64,000 nucleotides of DNA from Pareuzebyella sediminis (GTDB lineage Bacteria; Bacteroidota; Bacteroidia; Flavobacteriales; Flavobacteriaceae): NCBI RefSeq assembly GCF_008367235.1, contig NZ_VTZS01000003.1:372001-436000 (forward strand), read 5' to 3'. Made by a program: the position numbers and the translations under genes. Numbering within the stretch: the stretch's first letter is position 1; every line of letters starts with the position of its first letter. Below, in pieces: positions 37,076 to 45,765 of this stretch. Under the pieces are notes generated by a model. It did no database searches and was not told the origin of the DNA. It saw nothing but the letters and a program-made list of their open reading frames with translations.

Positions 37076-39640
37076 ATGACGCGTTATTTCATAATTTTAG
37101 GATTGTTGCTAATAACTGGCTCTTGTGGCACCATAGGTCTTGCCGGTAAGTCGGCTAAAAAGGGAAAAGCTGAAAGTCATGAGATCAATAGTTCTAAAAC
37201 CTATGATCGAATTATCACCGACGAAGCCCTAACGAAAAGAGGACTCTTCGATATCCATAAGGTCGGGGAAAAATATTATTTTGAAATACCTGATAGCTTA
37301 TTGAACCGTGAAATGTTGGTCGTGACCCGTTTCATAAAGACGCCTTCGGGGGCCATAAATTACGGAGGCGAGAAAATATCGGAAAATACCGTCATTTTTG
37401 AAAAAGGGCCGTCAAACAATCTTTTTTTACGTATTTCTACCCTGGTCAGTGCGGCCAATGAAGATGACGCCATTTCGAAGGCGGTCAACAATTCTAATAT
37501 TACGCCTATCCTAGAGGCTTTTGATATCAGGGCGGTGAACGATAAAAAAAATTCTTATTTGATCGAAGTTACCAATTTCATCAATGGAGAAAATCCCTTA
37601 TTAGCACTCGGGCCTGAGCAAAAGGATGACTATAAGTTGCTTTCTTTGGAAAAGGATAAGTCATATATTAAGGAAATCAATTCGTTTCCGATCAACACCG
37701 AAATCAAAACGGTAAAGACGTACAAGGCCAAATCAGGTAGCGATAAGCGCAAAGAGCTGCCGGCAGCCATACTTGCCGGGGTGGTTACTTTAGAAATAAA
37801 CAATTCCTTCATCCTCTTGCCGAAAGTTCCGATGCGTAAGAGGCTCTACGACAAACGTGTCGGTTTTTTTGCCAGTTCGTATCTTGAATACGGCGACGAC
37901 CAACAAAAAGTTGATAGAAACACCTATATACACAGATGGCGTTTAGAGCCAAGGCCCGAAGACTACGAGAAATGGAAAAACGGTGAATTGGTCGAACCAG
38001 AGAAACCCATAGTCTATTATATCGATCCGGCAACTCCGAAGAAATGGAGGCCTTATTTGATACAAGGCATTAACGACTGGCAAATCGCATTCGAACAGGC
38101 GGGTTTCAAAAATGCCATTATCGGAAAGGAGTGGCCAGAAAATAATAAACTGATGAGTTTAGAAGACTCGAGGTTTTCAGTGCTTCGCTATTTTGCTTCG
38201 CCATTTAAGAATGCCTATGGTCCGAACATTGTGGATCCCCGGAGTGGTGAAATACTCGAAAGCCATATCGGTTGGTACCACAATTTAATGAGTCTTTTAC
38301 ACAATTGGTATTTGGTACAGGCAGGGGCCGTCGATGAACGAGCCCGAAAGATGGTATATGACACCGAACTCATGGGTAACCTCATCCGTTTCGTGGCCTC
38401 GCATGAAGTAGGTCACACTTTGGGGCTTCGCCACAATATGGGAGCCAGTTCAGCAACACCGGTAGAGAAACTACGCGACGCCGAATGGCTCAAAAAGAAT
38501 GGACACACAAGCTCTATAATGGACTATGCCAGATTCAACTATGTAGCCCAACCTGAAGATAGTATTCCTACAAAGTATTTGATGCCCCGCATCGGAGACT
38601 ATGATAAATGGGCCATACAATGGGGATATGCAAAATACCCTAAGGAAATGACCTTGGTCGAAGAGAAAGAGTTTCTAAGCGAAATGGTAGTCGATAGCAT
38701 AGCCGCTAATTCAAGGCTTTGGTTTGGTGGTGAAGGACGCGATTTTGATCCGAGGTCACAGACCGAAGATTTGGGAGACGATGCCATGGAAGCCAGCATG
38801 TATGGTATCTTGAATCTACAACGCATAGCCCCCTTCCTGAAAAAATGGACGCGACATCGAAACAGCGATGATTATGACAACCTTGATGACGTGTATAAAG
38901 GTTTAGTGGGGCAGTATAGCGATTACATATTCCACGTGGCTAAAAATATAGGGGGCATCTATGTAACCCCAAAAACCATGGGCGAAGAAGGCGAGGTATA
39001 CCGCCCCGTTGACAAACAGCGTCAAAAGCAGGCTTTGCTGTTCTTGAACAACTACATCTTTAAAGAACCCAAATGGCTTCTGCGAAACGAAATATTAAAT
39101 GCGATACAGTCTCCCCAATCCAAGGAGTCGGTCACCAAGACCATGGAAAGTGTCATGCTGAACCTACTAGGTGGCAGCAGGTTGAGTCGAATGACTTTCA
39201 TTGCCGAACGATATGAAGATGAGGACCCCTATATGCCGGAGGAATATATGGACGATCTCAGCCAATTGGTCTGGGGAGATATGAACGTTTTTTATCAAAC
39301 CACGGCCTATCGCCGAAAGCTTCAAAAATCATATGTAGCTAACCTTATTACCCTTTACAAACCCGATGAAGCAGAAGGTTTGGTCGAAGGCATCTTGGCC
39401 AAGCTTTCAGAGGGGTTTACCTCGAATACGGACGTTCGATCGCTGGCCCTTGACAATTTGTTAACGTTGCAGGGAAAGATAAAAAGAACCCTCCCCGTAA
39501 TGACAGATAGACTGACCATTGCACACTTGAATTACTTAAAGAGGGAAATCGAAGCCGTTGTTGGTGAAACCCAAGATGTCGACCCATTATTTATACCCTT
39601 CCGACGGGACGTCTCTATTCAAGAAGAAGGTGAAAAGTAA
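37076..39640 (+). CDS. Zinc-dependent metalloprotease lipoprotein (DUF5117/DUF5118 type)
   Basis: An 854-residue exported protein with a lipoprotein signal (LLLITGSCG). A DUF5118-like start (about 45-95) and a DUF5117 region (about 100-290) are followed by a metzincin-like catalytic domain. The zinc motif is HEVGHTLGLRHN near residue 442, with the downstream turn SIMDYARFNYVAQPED. Relatives are common in Bacteroidota, with unknown substrates. A transcript of its own is likely: the upstream gap is 327 bases and the next gene is convergent. Confidence 0.9.
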   Translation: MTRYFIILGLLLITGSCGTIGLAGKSAKKGKAESHEINSSKTYDRIITDEALTKRGLFDIHKVGEKYYFEIPDSLLNREMLVVTRFIKTPSGAINYGGEKISENTVIFEKGPSNNLFLRISTLVSAANEDDAISKAVNNSNITPILEAFDIRAVNDKKNSYLIEVTNFINGENPLLALGPEQKDDYKLLSLEKDKSYIKEINSFPINTEIKTVKTYKAKSGSDKRKELPAAILAGVVTLEINNSFILLPKVPMRKRLYDKRVGFFASSYLEYGDDQQKVDRNTYIHRWRLEPRPEDYEKWKNGELVEPEKPIVYYIDPATPKKWRPYLIQGINDWQIAFEQAGFKNAIIGKEWPENNKLMSLEDSRFSVLRYFASPFKNAYGPNIVDPRSGEILESHIGWYHNLMSLLHNWYLVQAGAVDERARKMVYDTELMGNLIRFVASHEVGHTLGLRHNMGASSATPVEKLRDAEWLKKNGHTSSIMDYARFNYVAQPEDSIPTKYLMPRIGDYDKWAIQWGYAKYPKEMTLVEEKEFLSEMVVDSIAANSRLWFGGEGRDFDPRSQTEDLGDDAMEASMYGILNLQRIAPFLKKWTRHRNSDDYDNLDDVYKGLVGQYSDYIFHVAKNIGGIYVTPKTMGEEGEVYRPVDKQRQKQALLFLNNYIFKEPKWLLRNEILNAIQSPQSKESVTKTMESVMLNLLGGSRLSRMTFIAERYEDEDPYMPEEYMDDLSQLVWGDMNVFYQTTAYRRKLQKSYVANLITLYKPDEAEGLVEGILAKLSEGFTSNTDVRSLALDNLLTLQGKIKRTLPVMTDRLTIAHLNYLKREIEAVVGETQDVDPLFIPFRRDVSIQEEGEK

Positions 39641-39693
39641 ACCTTGAAATCCATGTAGGACAAAGGATAGCAACAGACTTTGCATACAAGAAA

Positions 39694-40755
39694 TCAAAAA
39701 TCAATCTTTCCCAGTCCAGGGGCTTCTGTCGGATACAATACCCCACCTTTTAGTTTAAAAAGGCCCTGAAACGGATCGTCGATGATATCTAAATGACCAT
39801 CTAAATCGGCGTATTTTATATTGGGTCGAGAAAGCGCAAAATGAAGTCCGGCAGAAATGCCCAATGCGCATTCATCGTTACAGCCCACCATAGATTCGAT
39901 TCCGGCCGACTTGGCTACTGAATTAATATGCATCCCCTCAAAGATGCCCCCAACTTTCATAAGTTTGATATTTACCATATCGACCCGCTCGTTTTGGGCC
40001 AGACGGAAAACATCTGTCAAAGTTTTTATACTTTCGTCGGCCATGACCGGAACATCCACTTGATCGGTTACCTCCCCGAGCCGCTCTTCCTTCTCCAATT
40101 TGGTGGGCTGTTCAAAAATCTCGATGCCTATTCGCCCAGTCGCTTTCACAAATGCCACAGAATCTGCGACCGAATACCCTTGATTGCCATCAAATCTTAA
40201 GGTTGCTTCCGGTAATACCTCATGCAACCGTTCCATTTTTTCAATATCTTCTCGCAAGTCATTGCCGCCCTTTATCTTTAAAATGGTAAATCCTTGATTC
40301 CAAAATTCTTTGGCTTGTCGCAAGGTATCTTCCACCGAAAGTATGCCTATCGTAATACTCGTAGGTATACTTTTACGATGGCCTCCTAAAAACTTATAGA
40401 GCGGTACATCGGCCTTTTTCGAAATAAGGTCATGCAAAACCATATCGACCATATTCAGTGCAGATGATTTTTTGCCCAGGGCCAATTTTAGTTCTTTAAG
40501 GATATGGGCATAGGTGAAAGGGTCTTTGCCCTTTAGATAGGGTATAATGATATCTTCAAGGGCGCGTGCGACGTCTTTCGGGTCCTCTCCCGTTACTATA
40601 TTATCGGGCGCTGCACACCCATAACCTACATAGTGCGTGTCTGTCTCAACCTTAAGAATGAAATTGACCGTATCATCAATAGTTTCGTAGGCGATTGAGT
40701 AAGGGTTTGACAATTTCAAATCAAGACGTTCATAGGCGATGTGATGTATCTTCAT
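39694..40755 (-). CDS. Enolase-superfamily epimerase, DgcA / Ala-Glu epimerase-like
   Basis: A 353-residue muconate-lactonising-type enzyme. Catalytic Lys lies in ILKIKGG near residue 162. Metal ligands are in RFDGNQGYS near 192, IEIFEQPT near 217 and MADES near 242, and the second Lys is in VNIKLMKVGG near 266. Two readings exist: L-Ala-D/L-Glu dipeptide epimerase of murein recycling, or DgcA, the N-acetyl-D-glutamate racemase of D-glutamate catabolism. Its 4-base overlap with a DUF1611 gene, the DgcN family, favours the second. Confidence 0.78.
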   Translation of the reverse strand: MKIHHIAYERLDLKLSNPYSIAYETIDDTVNFILKVETDTHYVGYGCAAPDNIVTGEDPKDVARALEDIIIPYLKGKDPFTYAHILKELKLALGKKSSALNMVDMVLHDLISKKADVPLYKFLGGHRKSIPTSITIGILSVEDTLRQAKEFWNQGFTILKIKGGNDLREDIEKMERLHEVLPEATLRFDGNQGYSVADSVAFVKATGRIGIEIFEQPTKLEKEERLGEVTDQVDVPVMADESIKTLTDVFRLAQNERVDMVNIKLMKVGGIFEGMHINSVAKSAGIESMVGCNDECALGISAGLHFALSRPNIKYADLDGHLDIIDDPFQGLFKLKGGVLYPTEAPGLGKIDF

Positions 40756-41825
40756 TTGATTTTCTCCTTCAAAACCGCGACTAAATCATCGGCTCCATAT
40801 TTTAGCACATCAAATGCAGGTAATTTCGTCTCCAAGGTGATCTGCTTGCACGATTCAAGAATTTCCTCATCTTCCATGTTTTCATGATTGATGGTTATGG
40901 CGATCACCTGCTTCCCGGATATCACCTCTATGGCCGTAATCTGTTCTTTCAAGGAATGCAATCTATAACCAGGGAAACCATCATATTCGAGGCGTTTAGG
41001 GGCATGCTGCAGGATCACGTAATCAGGTCTTCCGGCTGCAAGAATCTCAAAACCCCCAGGATAGGCCGGGTTCATGAGACTGCCTTGCCCCTCGATAACG
41101 ATAACGTCCGGATGCTCATTCTTATAGGCTCCTACCACGGCATGTTCAATTTCACCTGACACAAAATCATTGATACAACTATCCATGATCATACTATACT
41201 TGGCCCCCTGCATCCAAGCGGTCTGTCCTGTACCTATCATTTCCGCCGTAAATCCTTTATCCCTAAAGCCATGTACAAGCAACCACGCTGTAGTACGCTT
41301 ACCTAGTGCAGAATCCGTTCCCAAGACCGCAAGCTTTAGACAATCGACCTTTTCAATTTCCCCTGTAAAAAAGTGAAGTTTATCGCGATCCGGTGTTTTC
41401 CGGATATCCCGAATACGGCAATTGTTTTCGCGTGCAACTTGCATTAGTTCGGAATCATTGGTCAAAAAATCATGAAGACCGCTATCTACGTTCAAGCCCA
41501 TTTTCAATGCCTTTTTTATAGTGGCCTTTGCTATCTCGGGCAGACGCCCACCGTCCGGAGCCAGCCCAATTACTAACGATTGGGGCAGGTTACCCGATTT
41601 TTCAAGGCTTTCGCAGGCCCTTTCGAAATCGTCAAAAACAGGAATGCCGTTAGGTATTCCATCTAGAACCTTGCCCGCATCTTGCCCGGCATATTTTTTA
41701 TCTAACACCCCGACGATGTCGTAACGTTCCGTAAAGCGTACCAAGCCATGGGCCGTTTTACCGTTGGGTGTATTAAAAGCACCCTCGCAGTAGACCAGTG
41801 CCTTTCCATCAATTGATTTTTTCAT
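40752..41825 (-). CDS. DUF1611 protein, DgcN (D-glutamate N-acetyltransferase)-like
   Basis: A 357-residue P-loop protein. The N-terminal Rossmann-like domain (GLVRFTERYDIVGVLDKKYAG) is followed by a nucleotide-binding domain with LGTDSALGKRTTAWLL near residue 170 and VIVIEGQGSLMNPAYPG near 250. The DUF1611 family includes DgcN, reported to acetylate D-glutamate before DgcA racemises it. The stop overlaps the next gene start by 4 bases and its start is 7 bases from the PLP gene. Function is inferred from family and pairing, not shown here. Confidence 0.75.
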   Translation of the reverse strand: MKKSIDGKALVYCEGAFNTPNGKTAHGLVRFTERYDIVGVLDKKYAGQDAGKVLDGIPNGIPVFDDFERACESLEKSGNLPQSLVIGLAPDGGRLPEIAKATIKKALKMGLNVDSGLHDFLTNDSELMQVARENNCRIRDIRKTPDRDKLHFFTGEIEKVDCLKLAVLGTDSALGKRTTAWLLVHGFRDKGFTAEMIGTGQTAWMQGAKYSMIMDSCINDFVSGEIEHAVVGAYKNEHPDVIVIEGQGSLMNPAYPGGFEILAAGRPDYVILQHAPKRLEYDGFPGYRLHSLKEQITAIEVISGKQVIAITINHENMEDEEILESCKQITLETKLPAFDVLKYGADDLVAVLKEKIK

Positions 41826-41832
41826 TTTACTA

Positions 41833-42894
41833 TTAATTCTTTGCCGTTAAAACCGCAACAAATCTGTCCGGTTCAAAATTCAATTTTTCGTCAAGTTCCA
41901 AAAGTGCGATGAGGCCTGCCGTAGCCGCCGGAAGAATTCGAAATCCTTCTTTTTTTACCAACAGTGCGGTCATCTCTTTTAACTTTTTATCACTAATATT
42001 AAAGGCCTCCCCCTCCGATTCCCTAAGCGCGAACAGAGCTTCTTCACCATCGAAACTATGCCAGTTGATCAACGGTTCATTGTACTTGGTCTCCTTAATA
42101 TGGTTAGGGTCTAGGTCTTTACAATGATCGAGGCCCAATATAAAAGACTGTACTATAGGATTTTTTCGGGAAGAAGATGCCCCTATCATCTTGGGAATAC
42201 GTGATGTCTTTCCTCTTTTGTACAAACTTACGAAACCCCTATACACTCCTGCGAGCAAAGTACCATTAGAAACAGGAATGGCACAATATTTTGGAGCATC
42301 CCCGAGATCCTCGTATATCTCCGAGGCAATTTGGGAATAGGCGGTAATTTGCAACGGGGTATTCGCCCCGCCAGGATTGGCATCGTACCAATCATTTTTT
42401 TTCGCCAAGGCACTACTTGCAATGACTACATCTTCATAACTACCGGGTAGCCGGATAATATGGGCTTCCAACACTTCCATCTCAACTATTCGATCGGTAT
42501 GATACGTTTCCGGAATATATATTCTGCAATGCATACCAGCCAATTGGGACGCCAAGGCCACCGCTACCCCATAATTTCCACAGGTCGCAAGGGACACCGT
42601 GTCAAACTCTCTTCGAAGGGCATCATAGACCTGTGCAAAAGCGATGCGGTCTTTTTGCGTTCCCGTTGGGTTGTCTCCTTCATATTTAATATAAAGTTGA
42701 CGGAAATCAAATTCACGTTCTAAGGACTTTGCCCTGGTAAGCCCTGTGTCTCCCACCTCAAAATTTATAATGTCTTCGTATGATTCTAACCTATCGACCA
42801 AAGATTTGGACGTGTCCTTTACAAACTCGCTCAATTTTCGAGTTTCGGAGGACACCTTATTACCTGCGGTTTTGACACCATCTTTTAGATTCAT
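41833..42894 (-). CDS. PLP-dependent fold type II enzyme (threonine synthase-like)
   Basis: A 353-residue enzyme of the tryptophan-synthase-beta superfamily. The PLP Lys is in NPTGTQKDRIAFAQ near residue 83. An Asn-containing loop is LATCGNYGVAVALASQ near 107, and the phosphate-binding loop is PVSNGTLLAGVY near 215. It is distinct from housekeeping threonine synthase, being shorter and lacking its N-terminal domain. Candidate roles are amino-acid dehydratase or ammonia-lyase. As first gene before dgcN- and dgcA-like genes it may act on D-amino acids, which is inference. Confidence 0.78.
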   Translation of the reverse strand: MNLKDGVKTAGNKVSSETRKLSEFVKDTSKSLVDRLESYEDIINFEVGDTGLTRAKSLEREFDFRQLYIKYEGDNPTGTQKDRIAFAQVYDALRREFDTVSLATCGNYGVAVALASQLAGMHCRIYIPETYHTDRIVEMEVLEAHIIRLPGSYEDVVIASSALAKKNDWYDANPGGANTPLQITAYSQIASEIYEDLGDAPKYCAIPVSNGTLLAGVYRGFVSLYKRGKTSRIPKMIGASSSRKNPIVQSFILGLDHCKDLDPNHIKETKYNEPLINWHSFDGEEALFALRESEGEAFNISDKKLKEMTALLVKKEGFRILPAATAGLIALLELDEKLNFEPDRFVAVLTAKN

Positions 42895-42968
42895 ACTCCC
42901 TTGGATTACCGACTTAAAAATAGTTGGTTTTTGCCTTTGTTTTGAAGAACATTAGAAGCTCCCTAAAC

Positions 42969-44006
42969 TTATTCTCCATACTTTTCCATACTGGAAAGTT
43001 CGGGAGACCCCCCTCGATTTCCACTCCCCGAAGCAATATAAAGTTCATCATCGTACAGAACAAGTCCAGTACCATGGCGGCCTTCCATAAGATTTGGAAG
43101 TATTTTCCACTGCTGAGTGGTCAAATCTAACGCCTCTACCTCATCATGTGCCCTGTCTTGCACCGGAGATTCTCCTCCGGCGATTATAATCATTTCATCA
43201 AATAAGAGGGCTGCCGTTCCTGCCCGTTCCGTTGGAATATCATTGGATAAGGTGGTCCAGGTGTCGCTCGCAATATCGTAAACCTCTACTTCAGGAATCG
43301 TCGCTGCAAAAACATCTTCAGGTACCTTACCTGTATTTCTTCCACCTGCTAGAACTATTTTGTCATCGGCCAAAACGGCTTGAAAGTGGTCGCGTGATCG
43401 TGGTGCATCCGACAAAATCTCCCATTCGCCCGTTAAAGGATCATACCGGTCAAGCCACGTTTTATGGTCGCCAATATGTCCGTTCTTGATGCCACATGAT
43501 ATATAAATTTTTCCATTGTGAAGAACATTACCGGTCGAGCCCCTCCTTCGTTCCTCTGGAATTTCATCGCCAACCGACCAAGTATCGGTGGCCGGTTCAT
43601 ATATGTAAATTTTGTCTAAAGGCACTTCATTCGGAAAAGGGCCGGTCATACCCCCGATGATATAAATTTTATCATCGTAAACAACGGGCTGAAAATGGTG
43701 TATTTCTATGGGTGGCTTTGACCCCTCGGACCAAATGGCCGTATCGACATCGAATATACTAACCGAGCGCACACCCCGCCCCCCTAATAAGAAGAACTTG
43801 CTGCCGACAGCCACGAAGGCCGCTTCGTGCCGTGCAATTAGTTCACTTCCATCACTTGATGTAACCCATTGCCATTTTAGTTCGGACGTTTCATTTGTTA
43901 TCGGAGGATCGGGCACTTCAGGCGAAGCTATATTTCCATCTTCACCGTCTCCTGTGCAGGAGACAAGACACAAAAAACAACACCATCTCCAAATAAAAGT
44001 TTTCAT
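42969..44006 (-). CDS. Kelch-repeat lipoprotein
   Basis: A 345-residue exported protein with a lipobox near residue 17 (CLVSCTGDG) and an acidic linker. About six kelch blades follow, each with a Gly-Gly pair and a Trp about 10 residues later (KFFLLGGRG...AIWS, KIYIIGGM...DTWS, KIVLAGGR...DTWT, MIIIAGGE...QQWK). This gives a beta-propeller. Relatives bind or act on sugars (N-acetylneuraminate epimerase is one), but no catalytic role is visible. It lies 74 bases upstream of the PLP operon on the same strand. Confidence 0.83.
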   Translation of the reverse strand: MKTFIWRWCCFLCLVSCTGDGEDGNIASPEVPDPPITNETSELKWQWVTSSDGSELIARHEAAFVAVGSKFFLLGGRGVRSVSIFDVDTAIWSEGSKPPIEIHHFQPVVYDDKIYIIGGMTGPFPNEVPLDKIYIYEPATDTWSVGDEIPEERRRGSTGNVLHNGKIYISCGIKNGHIGDHKTWLDRYDPLTGEWEILSDAPRSRDHFQAVLADDKIVLAGGRNTGKVPEDVFAATIPEVEVYDIASDTWTTLSNDIPTERAGTAALLFDEMIIIAGGESPVQDRAHDEVEALDLTTQQWKILPNLMEGRHGTGLVLYDDELYIASGSGNRGGSPELSSMEKYGE

Positions 44007-44117
44007 ATTTTTACAATTATCCTACGGATTAAAGTATGTACGTATCGTTTTTAAAAGTAGTTTAATTCCACATTGTAAACTATGAAACTAAGTAATCTTT
44101 ATTGTTCCGTAACATAC

Positions 44118-44125
44118 TATTTTTG
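44118..44125 (+). promoter_or_regulatory. -7 box of the dgoK-eda unit
   Basis: TATTTTTG matches TAnnTTTG; predicted start near 44132, leader about 36 bases. The -33 element is weak. Confidence 0.45.
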
Positions 44126-44167
44126 TTTCTAAAGAATACTAAAAAATATTAAAGCCCTTAAATTGGT

Positions 44168-45118
44168 ATGACGCTTCCTTCATATTTTATCAGTTGCGAT
44201 TGGGGTACCACCAACTTTCGGTTGCGTGTTGTGCATACACAGTCATTGCAAGTGATGGAGGAGCGCGCCACGGATCAAGGCGTCAAGTCCGTTTATAGTA
44301 GGTATAAGTCCCAAAATGAGCTGAACCAAAAAGAGTTCTATAGGGCATACCTTCTTGATCAGCTCAATTCCCTATCCCCAACACATAGACATCACATGGT
44401 AGTTTTATCGGGTATGGGTACCTCAAGCATTGGACTTTGCGAGCTCGACTATTCATCTATGCCCTTTGATTCGGAGGGCACTGCACTTACTTGGGAAATC
44501 CGAAAACTTAGGGATAAGCAGCAGATGTTGCTCATATCTGGAATAAAAAGCGAAACAGGCATGATGCGGGGCGAAGAAGTACAAGCGATAGGACTAACCG
44601 ATTATATGGACGCTTATGGACCGGGCACCCTGATCTTGCCCGGTACCCATTCGAAACATCTTACCTACAAAAATGGTCAGTTTCATACCATGCGAAATTA
44701 TATGACCGGAGAACTCTTCGAAGTGTTGAGCCAAAAAAGTATTTTGGCGAACTCTATCGAATTTTGCACTTTGAGTGTAGTAGAGGAAAGAGCCTTTAGA
44801 GAAGGGTTAGCGCTGGGCTTTGAGAACAAGCTCTCGTCGAGCCTACTCATGATACGTGCGAAAGACGTCGTAGCACATGGAAGTAAAACAGAGAATTATT
44901 ATTTCTTGAGCGGCCTACTCATAGGCGACGAGTTGTGCTATTTAAAAAACTTACAGGAACATCTCTTTCTGGCGGCTCCAAGGGCGGTATATCCTTTATA
45001 TAAAATGGCGCTTGAATCACTTATAGCCCCTGAAAAATTGGTGTTATTCGATGAAGAACATGTACTAATGGGCTTACTTGGGGGCCAAAAAAAAATACTA
45101 CGACAGCATGCAGGATAA
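44168..45118 (+). CDS. dgoK: 2-dehydro-3-deoxygalactonokinase
   Basis: A 316-residue sugar-acid kinase phosphorylating 2-keto-3-deoxygalactonate at C6. The phosphate-1 motif ISCDWGTTNFRLRVV lies near residue 8. The DgoK core GIKSETGMMRGEEVQAIGL near residue 127 is followed by LILPGTHSKHL and the late NYYFLSGLLIGDEL. Its C-terminal codons overlap the aldolase gene by 11 bases. Together they make pyruvate and glyceraldehyde 3-phosphate from galactonate-type acids, as needed for galactose, galactarate or 3,6-anhydrogalactose. The upstream dehydrogenase and dehydratase are not in view. Confidence 0.9.
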   Translation: MTLPSYFISCDWGTTNFRLRVVHTQSLQVMEERATDQGVKSVYSRYKSQNELNQKEFYRAYLLDQLNSLSPTHRHHMVVLSGMGTSSIGLCELDYSSMPFDSEGTALTWEIRKLRDKQQMLLISGIKSETGMMRGEEVQAIGLTDYMDAYGPGTLILPGTHSKHLTYKNGQFHTMRNYMTGELFEVLSQKSILANSIEFCTLSVVEERAFREGLALGFENKLSSSLLMIRAKDVVAHGSKTENYYFLSGLLIGDELCYLKNLQEHLFLAAPRAVYPLYKMALESLIAPEKLVLFDEEHVLMGLLGGQKKILRQHAG

Positions 45119-45758
45119 CGCTCAATTTTCATGGAAAAACTATGAAAAAACACCAATAATAGGAATCATTAGAGGGTTTGATAGTGAAATCGTCAAACCG
45201 TTGGCGCAAGCCTACATCAATGCGGGTTTTTACACCTTGGAGGTAACTATGAATACTAAAGGTGTTACGCGCATGATTGAGGATTTACGGTCATCTTTTC
45301 CTGACTTAAATATCGGTGCGGGTACCGTTTGTACACTCCGTGATTTCGACAAAGCCATTGCCTCAGGAGCTCAATTTATCGTTACCCCGATTTTGAACGA
45401 AGAAGTTATCAAAAAAGCCGTAAAAGCCAAAATTCCTATTTTCCCAGGGGCTTATACCCCTACAGAAATTTATAAGGCATGGTCCCTTGGGGCCTCTGCG
45501 GTTAAAATTTTTCCCGCTACACAACTTGGCCCTAAATTCATAAAAGAAGTGATGGCTCCTTTGGATATGGTTAAAGTAGTACCGACCGGTGGGGTTTCAC
45601 ATGCCAATATCAAATCTTTTTTCGAGTTCGGTGCTTTCGGTGTCGGAATGGGAAGTTCCTTATTTGACAAAGATCTAATAACCCAAAGAAATTTTGAAGG
45701 ATTGGAGCAACACTTCAAAAGCCTCAAAGACGAGATACGGCAATTTTGTGTGCCATAG
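45108..45758 (+). CDS. eda: KDPG/KDPGal aldolase
   Basis: About 217 residues. A class I aldolase splitting 2-keto-3-deoxy-6-phosphosugar acids. TPIIGIIRGFDSEIV starts the barrel. The catalytic Glu lies in FYTLEVTMNT near residue 43 and the Schiff-base Lys in GASAVKIFPATQLG near residue 130. Adjacent dgoK points to the galacto substrate (KDPGal). Start is ATG 45108, inside dgoK; the earlier TTG at 45078 would add a spurious lysine-rich stretch. Translational coupling with dgoK is likely. Confidence 0.92.
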   Translation: MQDNAQFSWKNYEKTPIIGIIRGFDSEIVKPLAQAYINAGFYTLEVTMNTKGVTRMIEDLRSSFPDLNIGAGTVCTLRDFDKAIASGAQFIVTPILNEEVIKKAVKAKIPIFPGAYTPTEIYKAWSLGASAVKIFPATQLGPKFIKEVMAPLDMVKVVPTGGVSHANIKSFFEFGAFGVGMGSSLFDKDLITQRNFEGLEQHFKSLKDEIRQFCVP

Positions 45759-45765
45759 AATGGCA

